DNA from: Virgibacillus_O xinjiangensis
GTDB lineage: Bacteria; Bacillota; Bacilli; Bacillales; Amphibacillaceae
Assembly: GCF_042643145.1 (NCBI RefSeq)
Contig: NZ_JBHRSA010000033.1
Coordinates: 1-10,492 of the forward strand
Reading direction: 5' to 3'
DNA: 10,492 nt
Shown here: in pieces, positions 1 to 7,522 of the stretch
How positions within the stretch are numbered: the first letter of the stretch is position 1
Layout: every line of letters begins with the position of its first letter
Notes under the pieces: model-generated
The model's database searches: none
What the model was told of the DNA's origin: nothing
What the model saw: only the letters and a program-made list of their open reading frames with translations
Position numbers and translations under genes: made by a program

Positions 1-65
1 CGTATACGGGTCCGTACGTACGGTGGTGTGAGAGGACGGAGGTTAGTCACCTCCTCCTACTCGAT
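1..65 (+). mobile_element. 3' end of a group II intron (part of domain V, all of domain VI)
   Basis: Bases 1-24 fold like the inner part of group II intron domain V: 1-3 (CGT) pair with 20-22, bases 18-19 (GT) form the characteristic two-base bulge, and 5-8 pair with 13-16 around a GGTC loop. The catalytic AGC triad would lie just outside the window. Bases 30-62 form domain VI: GAG (30-32) pairs with CTC (60-62), 33-36 pair with 55-58, C37 is bulged, and 38-43 pair with 49-54 around loop 44-48. A59 is bulged and lies 7 bases before the predicted 3' end at T65 (...CGAT), exactly where a branch-point adenosine belongs. The intron-encoded reverse transcriptase, if any, would be to the left. The class and the exact 3' splice site are inference. 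Confidence 0.85.
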
Positions 66-256
66 TGCTGATAATAAATGCTCCCATTGCTATTAGGCTT
101 GTGGCATAAGTATGTAAATTGCCTATTGGATTGTATCTGAAATGTAAACTTGGGCTATAAAACCGCTCATACCAGCGGTAGAGGGCATGAAAGGCGTTTT
201 GAGGTGCTTGAAAAAGATTACTGGTATATGTTTGAATAAAGAGACACTGAAAGGAA
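66..256. other. Non-coding or degraded flank between the intron and the lipoprotein gene
   Basis: No convincing gene was found here in either direction. It should contain the 3' exon of the intron. One plus-strand frame stays open from about base 140 to a TAA at 237-239 and could be the tail of an interrupted gene, but it has no start and I do not recognise the peptide. A perfect 6-bp inverted repeat (ACCGCT at 162-167, AGCGGT at 174-179, 6-base loop) has no T tract after it, so it is not an obvious terminator. Confidence 0.4.
222..230 (+). promoter_or_regulatory. Weak candidate extended -10 promoter for the lipoprotein gene
   Basis: TGGTATATG (222-230) matches the extended -10 pattern TGnTATAAT at all but one informative position. 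A good -35 box is not at the usual distance: TTGAGG at 199-204 would need a 20-base spacer. It lies about 45 bases before the start codon. Low confidence, because promoter-like strings are common in AT-rich intergenic DNA. Confidence 0.3.
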
Positions 257-274
257 ATGGAGTTGTGTTTTCTA

Positions 275-985
275 ATGAAAAAACTTTTAATGATCACGTT
301 GGCGTTGGCATTTGCAGTGGTATTGGCTGCTTGCGGTGGAGAGGACGCTGCTGAGGAAGGAAATCAGGAAACACCGGAGAGTACTTCAGAGCAGGCTCAG
401 GAAAGTGTGGAAGTAACAGAAAAGGAAAAGGTGGATGAAACGGAGTCCGTTGCTAAAGTCAATGATGCAGAAGTCACCGGAGAAAAATACAATCCGATAT
501 ATATGCAGGTAAAGACAACCATGCAGCAAAGTGGTCAGGATATCAGTGATCATGAAAAGATTAAAGAACTGACGCTGGATCTTCTGGTGGATCAGGAATT
601 GATTCTTCAGGATGCTGAACGGGCAGGAATTGAAGTGACTGAAGAAGAAGTGGACCAGCAATATAAACAGATTGAGGAACAATCAGGTGATCAGCTTCCA
701 ACTATGTTGGAACAGTTCCAATTGACGGAAGAGCAGTTTAAGGATCAGCTAAATAATGATTTGATCACATCGAAATATATGGAGTCCGAACTGAATGTGG
801 AAGTAACAGACCAGGAGGTTCAGGAAATGTATGATCAGTTGACCGAGCAAAGCGAAGAAGTCGGGGAGCTGAAAGAACTGGAAGAACCTATCAGGCAGCA
901 ACTTCGCACGCAGAAGGAACAGGAGCAACTGAAGGCAAAAGTGGAAGAGTTGAAAGAAGATGCTGACGTAGAGACATTAATCTAA
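275..985 (+). CDS. SurA_N-domain lipoprotein (PrsA/SurA-like chaperone without PPIase domain)
   Basis: Predicted 236-residue exported lipoprotein. The ATG at 275 gives a clean signal peptide (MKK, then a hydrophobic stretch to about residue 16) and a lipobox L17-A18-A19-C20, so C20 would be lipidated and the protein anchored on the outer face of the membrane. An in-frame ATG at 257 would only add six residues ahead of the signal; GGAG at 259-262 lies 12 bases before the chosen start. A very acidic, Gln/Ser/Thr-rich linker (about 21-58) leads into a helical region (about 60-195) resembling the SurA/PrsA N-terminal chaperone domain, with the VAKVNDAEVTGEKY opening typical of that family. The C-terminal helix (about 198-236) follows directly, with no parvulin domain between. 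Role: probably a periplasm/wall-side folding chaperone; substrates unknown. Monocistronic, convergent with the his operon. Confidence 0.8.
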   Translation: MKKLLMITLALAFAVVLAACGGEDAAEEGNQETPESTSEQAQESVEVTEKEKVDETESVAKVNDAEVTGEKYNPIYMQVKTTMQQSGQDISDHEKIKELTLDLLVDQELILQDAERAGIEVTEEEVDQQYKQIEEQSGDQLPTMLEQFQLTEEQFKDQLNNDLITSKYMESELNVEVTDQEVQEMYDQLTEQSEEVGELKELEEPIRQQLRTQKEQEQLKAKVEELKEDADVETLI

Positions 986-994
986 TAATATATA

Positions 995-1027
995 GAAAGG
1001 GAGCATTCCTTAGGGAATGCTCCTTTC
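995..1027. terminator. Bidirectional terminator between the lipoprotein gene and hisIE
   Basis: GGAGCATTCC (1000-1009) pairs perfectly with GGAATGCTCC (1014-1023) across the loop TTAG. The stem extends through GAAA (995-998) with TTTC (1024-1027) if G999 is bulged. It sits between two convergent genes: the lipoprotein stop is at 983-985 and the hisIE stop at 1032-1034. T-rich bases follow on each strand (TTTCT on plus, CCTTTCTATATATT on minus), though neither tract is long. It probably serves both transcripts. Confidence 0.75.
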
Positions 1028-1031
1028 TGAA

Positions 1032-1664
1032 TTATTTCTCCTGTTTCTGAATATGCCGTTTCTGCAGTTCTTCTTTAATGTCTTTGATGGTCACCCCTGT
1101 GAGTTCCATGAGCACCAAGGTGTGATAAGTGAGGTCGGCAATCTCCCAGGTTATTTCCTGCTTATCATCATTCTTGGCTCCGATGATCACTTCGCTTGTT
1201 TCCTCTCCGACTTTCTTAAGGATCTTATCGATACCCTCGTTGAAAAGATACGTTGTGTAAGCTCCTTCTACCGGATTCTCTTTACGTTCTTTTATTTTAC
1301 CGGCAACCTGATAGACAACATCCTGGACAACTTCTTCCTCTTTATGGAGCGATTCATGGAAACAGGATTCCTCACCGGTATGGCAAGCGGGACCGTTCGG
1401 AGTGACTTGGACCAGAAGAGCATCTCCATCACAATCATAGGATATTTGTTTTACTGCCTGTGTATTTCCAGAAGTCGCCCCTTTGTTCCAGAGTTCCTGC
1501 CTTTTTCTGCTGTAGAACCAGGTTTCCTTCGTCTGAATGGTCTTTAAAAGAGACGATTCATTCATATAAGCCAATGTCAGCACTTTACCTGTGTTCGCGT
1601 CCTGGACGACCGCAGGGATCAGCCCATTTTCATCAAATGATAGTTTCGCTATATTCACTTCCAT
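1032..1664 (-). CDS. hisI: Bifunctional phosphoribosyl-AMP cyclohydrolase / phosphoribosyl-ATP pyrophosphohydrolase
   Basis: This 210-residue HisIE fusion carries out steps 2 and 3 of histidine synthesis: PR-ATP is hydrolysed to PR-AMP, whose adenine ring is then opened to ProFAR. The N-terminal cyclohydrolase half (about 1-110) has YDCDGDALLV (76-85), containing metal-binding D77, D79 and D81 plus C78, and CHTGEESCFHE (94-104) with the zinc cysteines C94 and C101. The C-terminal pyrophosphohydrolase half (about 115-205) has the helical motif EETSEVIIGAKN (154-165), with the acidic residues that bind magnesium, and a conserved WEIADLTYH segment. It is the last gene of the operon. Its ATG overlaps the hisF stop as TAATG, and a GGAGGG ribosome site lies inside the end of hisF, so translation is probably coupled. 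Normal length; also called hisIE. Confidence 0.96.
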   Translation of the reverse strand: MEVNIAKLSFDENGLIPAVVQDANTGKVLTLAYMNESSLLKTIQTKETWFYSRKRQELWNKGATSGNTQAVKQISYDCDGDALLVQVTPNGPACHTGEESCFHESLHKEEEVVQDVVYQVAGKIKERKENPVEGAYTTYLFNEGIDKILKKVGEETSEVIIGAKNDDKQEITWEIADLTYHTLVLMELTGVTIKDIKEELQKRHIQKQEK

Positions 1665-2428
1665 TATGTATCCCTCCTGACAACGATGTCTTTCTCTGCA
1701 AGATATTTCTTTAACTCCGGAATCGGAATCTCACCATAGTGGAATACCGAAGCGGCCAGTGCCGCATCTGCCTTGCCTTCATGAAGTACCGTGGAGAAGT
1801 GCTCCATTGCACCGGCTCCTCCACTTGCGACAACTGGTATGTTTACTGTTTCTGCAATCTTTTTGGTTAGTGGCAAGTTGTAGCCATCTTTTTCTCCGTC
1901 TGCATCCATTGCGTTCACCACAATCTCTCCAGCACCCAACTCTTCTCCACGCTGAGCCCATTCAATGGCGTCTAGGCCGGTGTTCTCCCTGCCACCTTTT
2001 GTAAAGACCATCCACTTGTCTGTGTCCGTCTTCTTGGCATCGATGGAGAGTACAATGCACTGGGACCCAAATTTCCAGGCAGATTCTCTGATCAACTGAG
2101 GATTCGTTACGGCAGCACTATTGATGGATACTTTGTCGGCTCCAGCTCTCAGGACCCGATGGATATCTTCCAATGTACGAATCCCGCCGCCGACTGTAAA
2201 TGGAATAGCAATTTCAGCAGCGACTTTTTCCACTACATCGACAAAAATATCTCTTGCTTCATTGGATGCTGTGATATCGTAGAAGACCAGCTCATCGGCG
2301 CCGTCCAGGTTATACCTGGTGGCAAGCTCCACAGGGTCAGCGACATCTTGGATGTTCTGGAATTTCCTACCTTTTACCACCCGTCCTTTATCGACGTCAA
2401 GGCAAGGCACAATACGCTTAGCGAGCAT
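1664..2428 (-). CDS. hisF: Imidazole glycerol phosphate synthase cyclase subunit HisF
   Basis: HisF is the (beta/alpha)8-barrel subunit of IGP synthase. With ammonia channelled from HisH, it converts PRFAR to imidazole glycerol phosphate and AICAR. The start is the ATG at 2426-2428, giving the family-typical MLAKRIVPCLDVDKGRVVKG opening and 254 residues. Catalytic D11 and D130 (VLSIDAK) are both present, as are the phosphate-binding loops TVGGGIR (78-84) and VASGGAGAME, and D175 in NAMDADG. A longer frame open to 2488 would add 20 residues that overlap the end of hisA and match no HisF. GGTGGT (2436-2441) lies 7 bases upstream of the chosen start. The gene overlaps hisA by 11 bases and hisIE by one base. 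Confidence 0.96.
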   Translation of the reverse strand: MLAKRIVPCLDVDKGRVVKGRKFQNIQDVADPVELATRYNLDGADELVFYDITASNEARDIFVDVVEKVAAEIAIPFTVGGGIRTLEDIHRVLRAGADKVSINSAAVTNPQLIRESAWKFGSQCIVLSIDAKKTDTDKWMVFTKGGRENTGLDAIEWAQRGEELGAGEIVVNAMDADGEKDGYNLPLTKKIAETVNIPVVASGGAGAMEHFSTVLHEGKADAALAASVFHYGEIPIPELKKYLAEKDIVVRRDT

Positions 2429-3140
2429 GTTCATCACCACCAGCAACTTGTTCAAAGACCAATGTACCATCATATAGGGCTTTGCCAATAATAGCGCCGA
2501 ACAGATGAAGGCTTCTCAATTTTTGGATATCTTCCTTATTAGTAATTCCACCGGAGGCGATGACATTCATGGCAGTAGCCTCGTTAATGGTTTGAAGTTC
2601 GTCGAAATTCGGGCCCTGCAGCATACCGTCTTTCAGGATATCCGTATAAACAATGGTTTGTACTCCCAACTCTTCCAATTCTTTTGCAAGATCCAGAGCC
2701 TTGACGGAACTGGTCTCCGTCCAGCCATCTGTCGCTACATAGCCATTGCGGGCATCAATGGAAACTGCAATTTTTTCACCATATTGATTGACTGCTTTGC
2801 GCAGGAAGTCTTTGTCATGAATGGCGGCTGTACCGATGATGACCCTGCTGATCCCTGCGTCGATATATTCATCGATCAAACCGAGACTGCGTATTCCGCC
2901 GCCTACCTGAATTGGAATCCGGGTTTTCTTTGCAATTTGTTTAATGCTGGCTTTATTGGTGGATTCCCCGGTCTTTGCCCCATCCAGGTCCACAATATGA
3001 AGGGATTCTGCCCCTTTTTCCTGCCATTTAAGGGCAGTTTCTGAAGGGGAATCGCTGTATATTTTTTCTTTGTTGTAATCCCCTTGTGTCAAGCGTACAC
3101 ATTTACCGTTTTTGATATCAACCGCTGGAAAAAGAATCAT
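2418..3140 (-). CDS. hisA: ProFAR isomerase HisA (phosphoribosylformimino-5-aminoimidazole carboxamide ribotide isomerase)
   Basis: HisA catalyses the Amadori isomerisation of ProFAR to PRFAR, the step between HisI and HisHF. The 240-residue product is a full-length (beta/alpha)8 barrel opening with MILFPAVDIKNGKCVRL. Catalytic base D8 and catalytic acid D129 (VSIDARNG) are present, with T166-D167 in YTDILKDGM, and the phosphate-binding motifs VGGGIRS (79-85) and VIASGGIT. It resembles HisF in fold, and the two are adjacent as expected for a duplicated pair. The ATG overlaps the hisH stop as ATGA (4 bases), and the 3' end overlaps hisF by 11 bases. Confidence 0.96.
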   Translation of the reverse strand: MILFPAVDIKNGKCVRLTQGDYNKEKIYSDSPSETALKWQEKGAESLHIVDLDGAKTGESTNKASIKQIAKKTRIPIQVGGGIRSLGLIDEYIDAGISRVIIGTAAIHDKDFLRKAVNQYGEKIAVSIDARNGYVATDGWTETSSVKALDLAKELEELGVQTIVYTDILKDGMLQGPNFDELQTINEATAMNVIASGGITNKEDIQKLRSLHLFGAIIGKALYDGTLVFEQVAGGDEHAR

Positions 3141-3742
3141 GAAATCATCTCCCCAAAGTTTTGTAATAATCGGAGTCCAGCTGCCCCGCTCTTTTCCGGG
3201 TGGAACTGCATACCGATAATATTTTTCTGCTGCACGATGGCAGGAACTGTTCCTCCGTAGTTGGTACTTGCTGTAAGAGTGTTTTCCTCATAGCTGCTGA
3301 CAGCATAGGAATGGACGAAGTAGACATAGGTTTCTTCCTCGATTCCCTCTACGACTGGATTGTCCTGTTTGATATTCAAGGTGTTCCAGCCCATGTGGGG
3401 GACTTTTACGGAATCAGTAATTCGGCTGACTTCCCCTTTCAAAAGTCCAAGACCTTCCCAGGAGCCGTCTTCAAAGCTCTTTTCATAGAATAGCTGCATG
3501 CCGAGGCATATTCCCAATGTCGGCTTTCCTTTTTCCGCTTCTTCTTTGATGACTTTGCCCAGTTCCAGTTTGTTCATAGAATCCATAGCATCCTTGAATG
3601 CACCGACACCTGGAACAATAACTGCTTTGCTATCTCGGATTACTTCTGGGTCTGCTGTCAGTGTTGATTCCAAATTGTGTTTATTCAAGGCGAACTGCAA
3701 ACTCTTAATATTCCCGGCTCCGTAATCTACAATGGCAATCAT
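3137..3742 (-). CDS. hisH: Imidazole glycerol phosphate synthase glutaminase subunit HisH
   Basis: HisH is the class I glutamine amidotransferase subunit that hydrolyses glutamine and feeds ammonia to HisF. The 201-residue product opens with MIAIVDYGAGNIKSL, typical of HisH, and carries the oxyanion strand motif PGVGAF (44-49). The catalytic triad is complete: C79 in GICLGMQL, and H181 and E183 in QFHPEKSG. The start has a near-perfect ribosome site (AAGGAGGA) and a 13-base gap from hisB, the only non-overlapping junction in the operon, so this gene may start translation independently. It overlaps hisA by 4 bases. Confidence 0.96.
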   Translation of the reverse strand: MIAIVDYGAGNIKSLQFALNKHNLESTLTADPEVIRDSKAVIVPGVGAFKDAMDSMNKLELGKVIKEEAEKGKPTLGICLGMQLFYEKSFEDGSWEGLGLLKGEVSRITDSVKVPHMGWNTLNIKQDNPVVEGIEEETYVYFVHSYAVSSYEENTLTASTNYGGTVPAIVQQKNIIGMQFHPEKSGAAGLRLLQNFGEMIS

Positions 3743-3755
3743 CCTGCTTCCTCCT

Positions 3756-4340
3756 TTATAATGTCCCTTTAGTCGATGGTACTCCCTGGATCCGAGGGTT
3801 CTTCATGGTAGCCATGTCGAGAGCCCGCCCGAAGCCCTTGAATATGGATTCGATAATATGATGTGAATTTTTGCCATAATCCAAGTTGATGTGAAGTGTG
3901 ACCTTCGCATTGCTGGCGAATGCCTGAAAGAATTCCTCCACCAATTCTGTGTCAAAGCTGCCAACCTTATCTTTCAGTCCTTCCACATGATAAACAAAGA
4001 AGGCCCGTCCGCTGATGTCCAAAGATACAGTGGACAGGGCTTCGTCCATGGGGGTTGTGACATTTGCATAGCGTGTTATCCCTTCTTTATTTCCCAATGC
4101 ATCCCGGAAGGCCTCTCCTAATGCGATTCCAATATCCTCTACTGTATGATGCTGGTCAACTTCCAAATCTCCTTCACAACGTACTTTGAGATCCAGTAAG
4201 CCATGTTTGGTCATGAGTATCAACATATGATCTAAAAAGCCCACTCCTGTGTTTACCTCTGATAATCCGGTTCCATCAATGGAAACTTCCAAATCAATAT
4301 CTGTCTCTGCTGTTTTTCTGCTTATGCTATGCTTTCGCAT
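3756..4340 (-). CDS. hisB: Imidazoleglycerol-phosphate dehydratase HisB (monofunctional)
   Basis: HisB removes water from imidazole glycerol phosphate to give imidazole acetol phosphate, a manganese-dependent step. The 194-residue product is the monofunctional form found in Gram-positive bacteria. It lacks the histidinol-phosphatase domain of the E. coli fusion, which fits the separate hisJ gene across the divergent region. It has two metal-binding repeats, DQHHTVEDIG (62-71; H64, H65, E68) and SHHIIES (159-165; H160, H161, E164), plus the GFLDHML segment (34-40). The start overlaps the end of hisD by 14 bases. The stop is followed 13 bases later by hisH. Confidence 0.96.
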   Translation of the reverse strand: MRKHSISRKTAETDIDLEVSIDGTGLSEVNTGVGFLDHMLILMTKHGLLDLKVRCEGDLEVDQHHTVEDIGIALGEAFRDALGNKEGITRYANVTTPMDEALSTVSLDISGRAFFVYHVEGLKDKVGSFDTELVEEFFQAFASNAKVTLHINLDYGKNSHHIIESIFKGFGRALDMATMKNPRIQGVPSTKGTL

Positions 4341-5619
4341 CTGAATCGTCCTTTCTTACCTGGATTGCATTGGAATGGGCAGTCAGGCCTTCTGTTTCTG
4401 CCAATGTCTGAATAGGCGAGGCTGCCTGCATTAATGCTTCACGGGAATACTGGATAATGCTGGATTTCTTAATGAAGTCATATACTCCCAGTGGAGAGGC
4501 GAATGCTGCTGTGCCACTTGTCGGCAATGTATGGTTAGGCCCTGCAAAATAATCGCCGAGTGGTTCGGGAGCATAGGCACCAAGGAATATGGCTCCTGCA
4601 TTTTTAATGTATTGAAGCTCTTCCTGCGGATTTTCCATCATTAACTCTAAGTGTTCAGGGGCTATGGTATTGACGACATGGATAGCTTCCTCTTTATTGG
4701 TTGCAAGGATTATGCTGCCGTGCTGTTCAATGGATTGATCGATAATTTCTTTTCTTTCCAGCTTGGCGGCCTGCTGTCTTACCTCACTGATGACTTGATC
4801 TGCCATTGATTTGCTTGTTGTTACACAGATGGCTCTGGCATCTTCATCATGTTCCGCCTGTGAAAGCAGGTCGGCAGCAATATAAGCTGGAGAAGCGGTA
4901 TCGTCTGCCAGTATACAAATTTCACTGGGGCCAGCAATCATATCAATGGCCACATCTCCATATACCCACTTTTTTGCCCGCGCTACAAAGGCGTTTCCTG
5001 GACCTACGATTTTCGCGGTTTTCGGGATAGTTTCCGTGCCATATGCAAGTGCAGCAACTGCTTGGGCTCCGCCAACTTTATAGACTTTGTCCACCCCTGC
5101 TTCTTTAGCGGCAACCAGAACATGCGGGTTGATACTCCCATCCGGCTGGGGAGGAGTAGTGATAACGACTGTTTCCACTCCGGCTAGTCTCGCTGGGATG
5201 ACATTCATCAACACAGAGGAGGGATAGGCGGCTTTTCCGCCGGGTATGTATACGCCCACTTTTTCAAGGGGGGTCACCTTCTGTCCAAGCATGACACCAG
5301 GTGCTTTATTCACAAACCATGACTTCTCCATTTGGTTTTGATGGAATTCAGCGATGTTTTGTTGTGCCTCCCGCAAAGCCTGTCTGAATGAATCGGATAC
5401 CTGTTTGTCAGCTTCCCGGAATTCTTCTTCTGTTACAGCCAGTTGATCCAGCTGCACCTCATCGAATTTTTCGGTGTATTCATATAGGGCTTTGTCACCA
5501 GAGTGCCGAACCTGTTGGATGATCTCCAGTACTATCTGGTCGATTTTTCTATCAGTATCTTCGGAAGGTGACTGATTGGCAAAATTATTCAGGAATTCTT
5601 TGGTTGTGATTACTTTCAT
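4327..5619 (-). CDS. hisD: Histidinol dehydrogenase HisD
   Basis: HisD catalyses the last two steps, oxidising L-histidinol through histidinal to L-histidine with two NAD+ and a zinc ion. The 430-residue product has the expected family length. The zinc ligands are all visible: Q254 and H257 (SQAEHDED), D356 (LGDYFAGPNH) and H415 (LTAHSNA). The catalytic pair E322-H323 is in APEHLEL. VYIPGGKAAYPS (123-134) and GPGNAFVA form nucleotide/substrate loops. The start overlaps the hisG stop as ATGA and the 3' end overlaps hisB by 14 bases. Nothing unusual was seen. Confidence 0.97.
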   Translation of the reverse strand: MKVITTKEFLNNFANQSPSEDTDRKIDQIVLEIIQQVRHSGDKALYEYTEKFDEVQLDQLAVTEEEFREADKQVSDSFRQALREAQQNIAEFHQNQMEKSWFVNKAPGVMLGQKVTPLEKVGVYIPGGKAAYPSSVLMNVIPARLAGVETVVITTPPQPDGSINPHVLVAAKEAGVDKVYKVGGAQAVAALAYGTETIPKTAKIVGPGNAFVARAKKWVYGDVAIDMIAGPSEICILADDTASPAYIAADLLSQAEHDEDARAICVTTSKSMADQVISEVRQQAAKLERKEIIDQSIEQHGSIILATNKEEAIHVVNTIAPEHLELMMENPQEELQYIKNAGAIFLGAYAPEPLGDYFAGPNHTLPTSGTAAFASPLGVYDFIKKSSIIQYSREALMQAASPIQTLAETEGLTAHSNAIQVRKDDSDAKA

Positions 5620-6254
5620 ATGGCAGATCCCTCCAAGGAATACTGTAGTTTGTGAATGAACGAATTGATGTCAGCAGACTTGGTTGCATAACTAGCCTTA
5701 TTGACGATCAGCCTTGTACTGATATCCTCTATTTCCTCAACGACTTCCAACCCGTTTTCCTTGATTGTATTTCCTGTTTCCACAATATCGACAATGAAGT
5801 CGGCAAGTCCGATCAGCGGGGCAAGTTCCACAGAGCCGTTCAGCTTGACCGTTTCGACAGCCTGACCCTTTCTCTCGAAGTGTTTTTTGGCGACAGTAGG
5901 ATACTTGGAGGCGATGGTGAGTTTGCGGTTCTTCTCCAATGTGTCTCCCTTTATGCCTGCTACGGCGAATTTGCACTGTCCCAATTTCAAATCAAGCATT
6001 TCATAAACCTCTGGCTGTGCTTCGAGGATGTTGTCTTTTCCTGATACTCCGATATCTGCTGCTCCTTTTTCTACATAGGTAGGCACGTCTACGGCTTTTA
6101 CCGCAATTAACTTTATCTGTTCTTCCGTATCATAGAAAATAAGCTTTCTGCTCTCTTCCTCCAAATCCGGAAATGTTATTCCCGACTTCTCCAATAACTT
6201 AATGGTATCGTCCAGCGTTCGGCCTTTTGCCAATGCAAGTGTCAAACATGCCAT
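5616..6254 (-). CDS. hisG: ATP phosphoribosyltransferase catalytic subunit HisG (short form)
   Basis: HisG condenses ATP with PRPP to PR-ATP, the first committed step and the usual point of feedback control by histidine. At 212 residues it is the short form, which lacks the C-terminal regulatory domain and needs HisZ, encoded immediately upstream. Motifs are LAKGR (8-12), DIGVSGKD (67-74) and the PRPP-binding region around residues 143-166, containing ELAPLIG and DIVETGNT. The ATG at 6252-6254 has GGGGAG 9 bases upstream, inside hisZ. The gene overlaps hisZ by 13 bases and hisD by 4, consistent with tight stoichiometry between the HisG and HisZ subunits. Confidence 0.96.
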   Translation of the reverse strand: MACLTLALAKGRTLDDTIKLLEKSGITFPDLEEESRKLIFYDTEEQIKLIAVKAVDVPTYVEKGAADIGVSGKDNILEAQPEVYEMLDLKLGQCKFAVAGIKGDTLEKNRKLTIASKYPTVAKKHFERKGQAVETVKLNGSVELAPLIGLADFIVDIVETGNTIKENGLEVVEEIEDISTRLIVNKASYATKSADINSFIHKLQYSLEGSAI

Positions 6255-7504
6255 TCGTCATCTCTCCCCATCTCCGATAATGTTCCTGTCAATTCATCCG
6301 TGTCATTGAAAGTAGTCACCTTGCCGCCAGCTTCAAGCTGCAGCTCATCTCCTCTGTAGTGAACGATACAGTCTGCAGGTGTTTGTTGGCTAGCCGTATG
6401 GTCAGACGGATAAGTCAGTACCTGCCATCCATTCTTTCGTAATTGAAAAGCCAGCTTGAAACCTTGTCTTTGCATATCTCTATCATACTCCAGAAGGATG
6501 GAAAGAGGAGCGTTTTTCTCTTTCCACAGCTTCTCTTGATCATGGGCTTCTAATAAGTCATCGACTTCGAAGGCGAAACCTATTGCGGGCATGGGACTGC
6601 TGAATTGTTCTCCAAGATTATCATAGCGTCCCCCCATCAGGAGAGGTTTCCCGACATGCTCAACGAATCCTTGGAAGATGATGCCAGAGTAATAGTTCAT
6701 GTTATTGATGAGCCCCAGGTTGAAAACCAGTGCATCTTCTTCTCCATAATCTTTCAATACTTCATATACATCCACCAGGCTTTTCAGCAAGTTCTTCATT
6801 TCTGTGTTTTGAATGATAGCTTCTGCCTGACGGATAATATCCGCCGGATTGCCGTATAGCAGCGGAATGGAACGGATGGCTGATTTCACATCTTCTTCGA
6901 TGGAAAGTTGATCCAAGAACGGATTCATTTCTGCCATGTTTTTCGATTGGATAAGGGCTTGCAGCTGTTCTAGTTCCTGTTCATTGATGGAAGTCTGTTT
7001 GATTAGTTCCTTGAACAATCCTGCATGGCCGATCTCCAGTTTGAAATTTGTAAAGCCAAGATCTCTCATCGTATGAATGGCGAGTACAATGGTTTCCGCG
7101 TTGTTTTCCGGTGTATCCTTTCCAAAGAACTCGACACCTGCCTGTGTGGTCTCTTTACGGTCGGACGGTTCCTGGTTCTGCCGGAACACATCCAGGACAT
7201 AGAAAAGTCTCAGATCGGCCGGCAAGGTTCCCCGGTTTGCGGATATCATCCGGGTGATGGGGATCGTGACATCCGGTCGAAGCACGAGCACTTTTCCGGA
7301 AGAATCAACGACTTTCATCATGTCATCCTGGCTTACGGTCCCGGTAATGGTAGAATATAAGTCATAATATTCGAAAGTGGAAGTCCGAACCTGTTTATAA
7401 CCATACGTTTTAAAGCGTTCTTTCAATGTGCTGATCAGGTTGTCCCTGATTTGAAAGTCTTCCACACTTGTATCTTTATTTCCGTTGAGCACGTAATTTT
7501 GCAT
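6242..7504 (-). CDS. hisZ: ATP phosphoribosyltransferase regulatory subunit HisZ
   Basis: HisZ is a paralogue of histidyl-tRNA synthetase that has lost aminoacylation. It assembles with short HisG into an octamer and gives it activity and histidine sensitivity. The 420-residue product has class II synthetase-like landmarks: LRPDVTIPITR (75-85), motif-2-like FYVLDVFRQ (101-109) with ETTQAGVEFFG (118-128), MNYYSG (269-274) and GGRYDNL (291-297). I see no clear tRNA anticodon-binding domain, and the location next to short hisG settles the choice of HisZ over HisS. It is the first gene of the operon, with AAGGAG 7 bases before the ATG, and is slightly longer than many HisZ proteins. Confidence 0.95.
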   Translation of the reverse strand: MQNYVLNGNKDTSVEDFQIRDNLISTLKERFKTYGYKQVRTSTFEYYDLYSTITGTVSQDDMMKVVDSSGKVLVLRPDVTIPITRMISANRGTLPADLRLFYVLDVFRQNQEPSDRKETTQAGVEFFGKDTPENNAETIVLAIHTMRDLGFTNFKLEIGHAGLFKELIKQTSINEQELEQLQALIQSKNMAEMNPFLDQLSIEEDVKSAIRSIPLLYGNPADIIRQAEAIIQNTEMKNLLKSLVDVYEVLKDYGEEDALVFNLGLINNMNYYSGIIFQGFVEHVGKPLLMGGRYDNLGEQFSSPMPAIGFAFEVDDLLEAHDQEKLWKEKNAPLSILLEYDRDMQRQGFKLAFQLRKNGWQVLTYPSDHTASQQTPADCIVHYRGDELQLEAGGKVTTFNDTDELTGTLSEMGRDDEWHV

Positions 7505-7522
7505 GAGAATACTCCTTCCGAA

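Noticed and set aside
162..179. Terminator in the left flank
   Set aside because: The 6-bp hairpin has no T tract on either strand, so termination is not supported.
43..297. 84-residue minus-strand open frame in the left flank
   Set aside because: It runs through domain VI of the intron and the lipoprotein start, has no recognisable domain or good ribosome site, and is better explained as chance.
1017..1547. 176-residue plus-strand open frame opposite hisIE
   Set aside because: It is antisense to a gene with complete catalytic motifs and is rich in Phe/Leu/Cys, as expected of a shadow frame.
2429..2488. Upstream 20-residue extension of HisF (start at 2488)
   Set aside because: It overlaps the end of hisA and adds residues not found in the family; the ATG at 2428 gives the canonical N-terminus and a suitable ribosome site.
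2505..3044. 179-residue plus-strand open frame opposite hisA
   Set aside because: Shadow of hisA, whose barrel motifs and catalytic Asp residues are intact.
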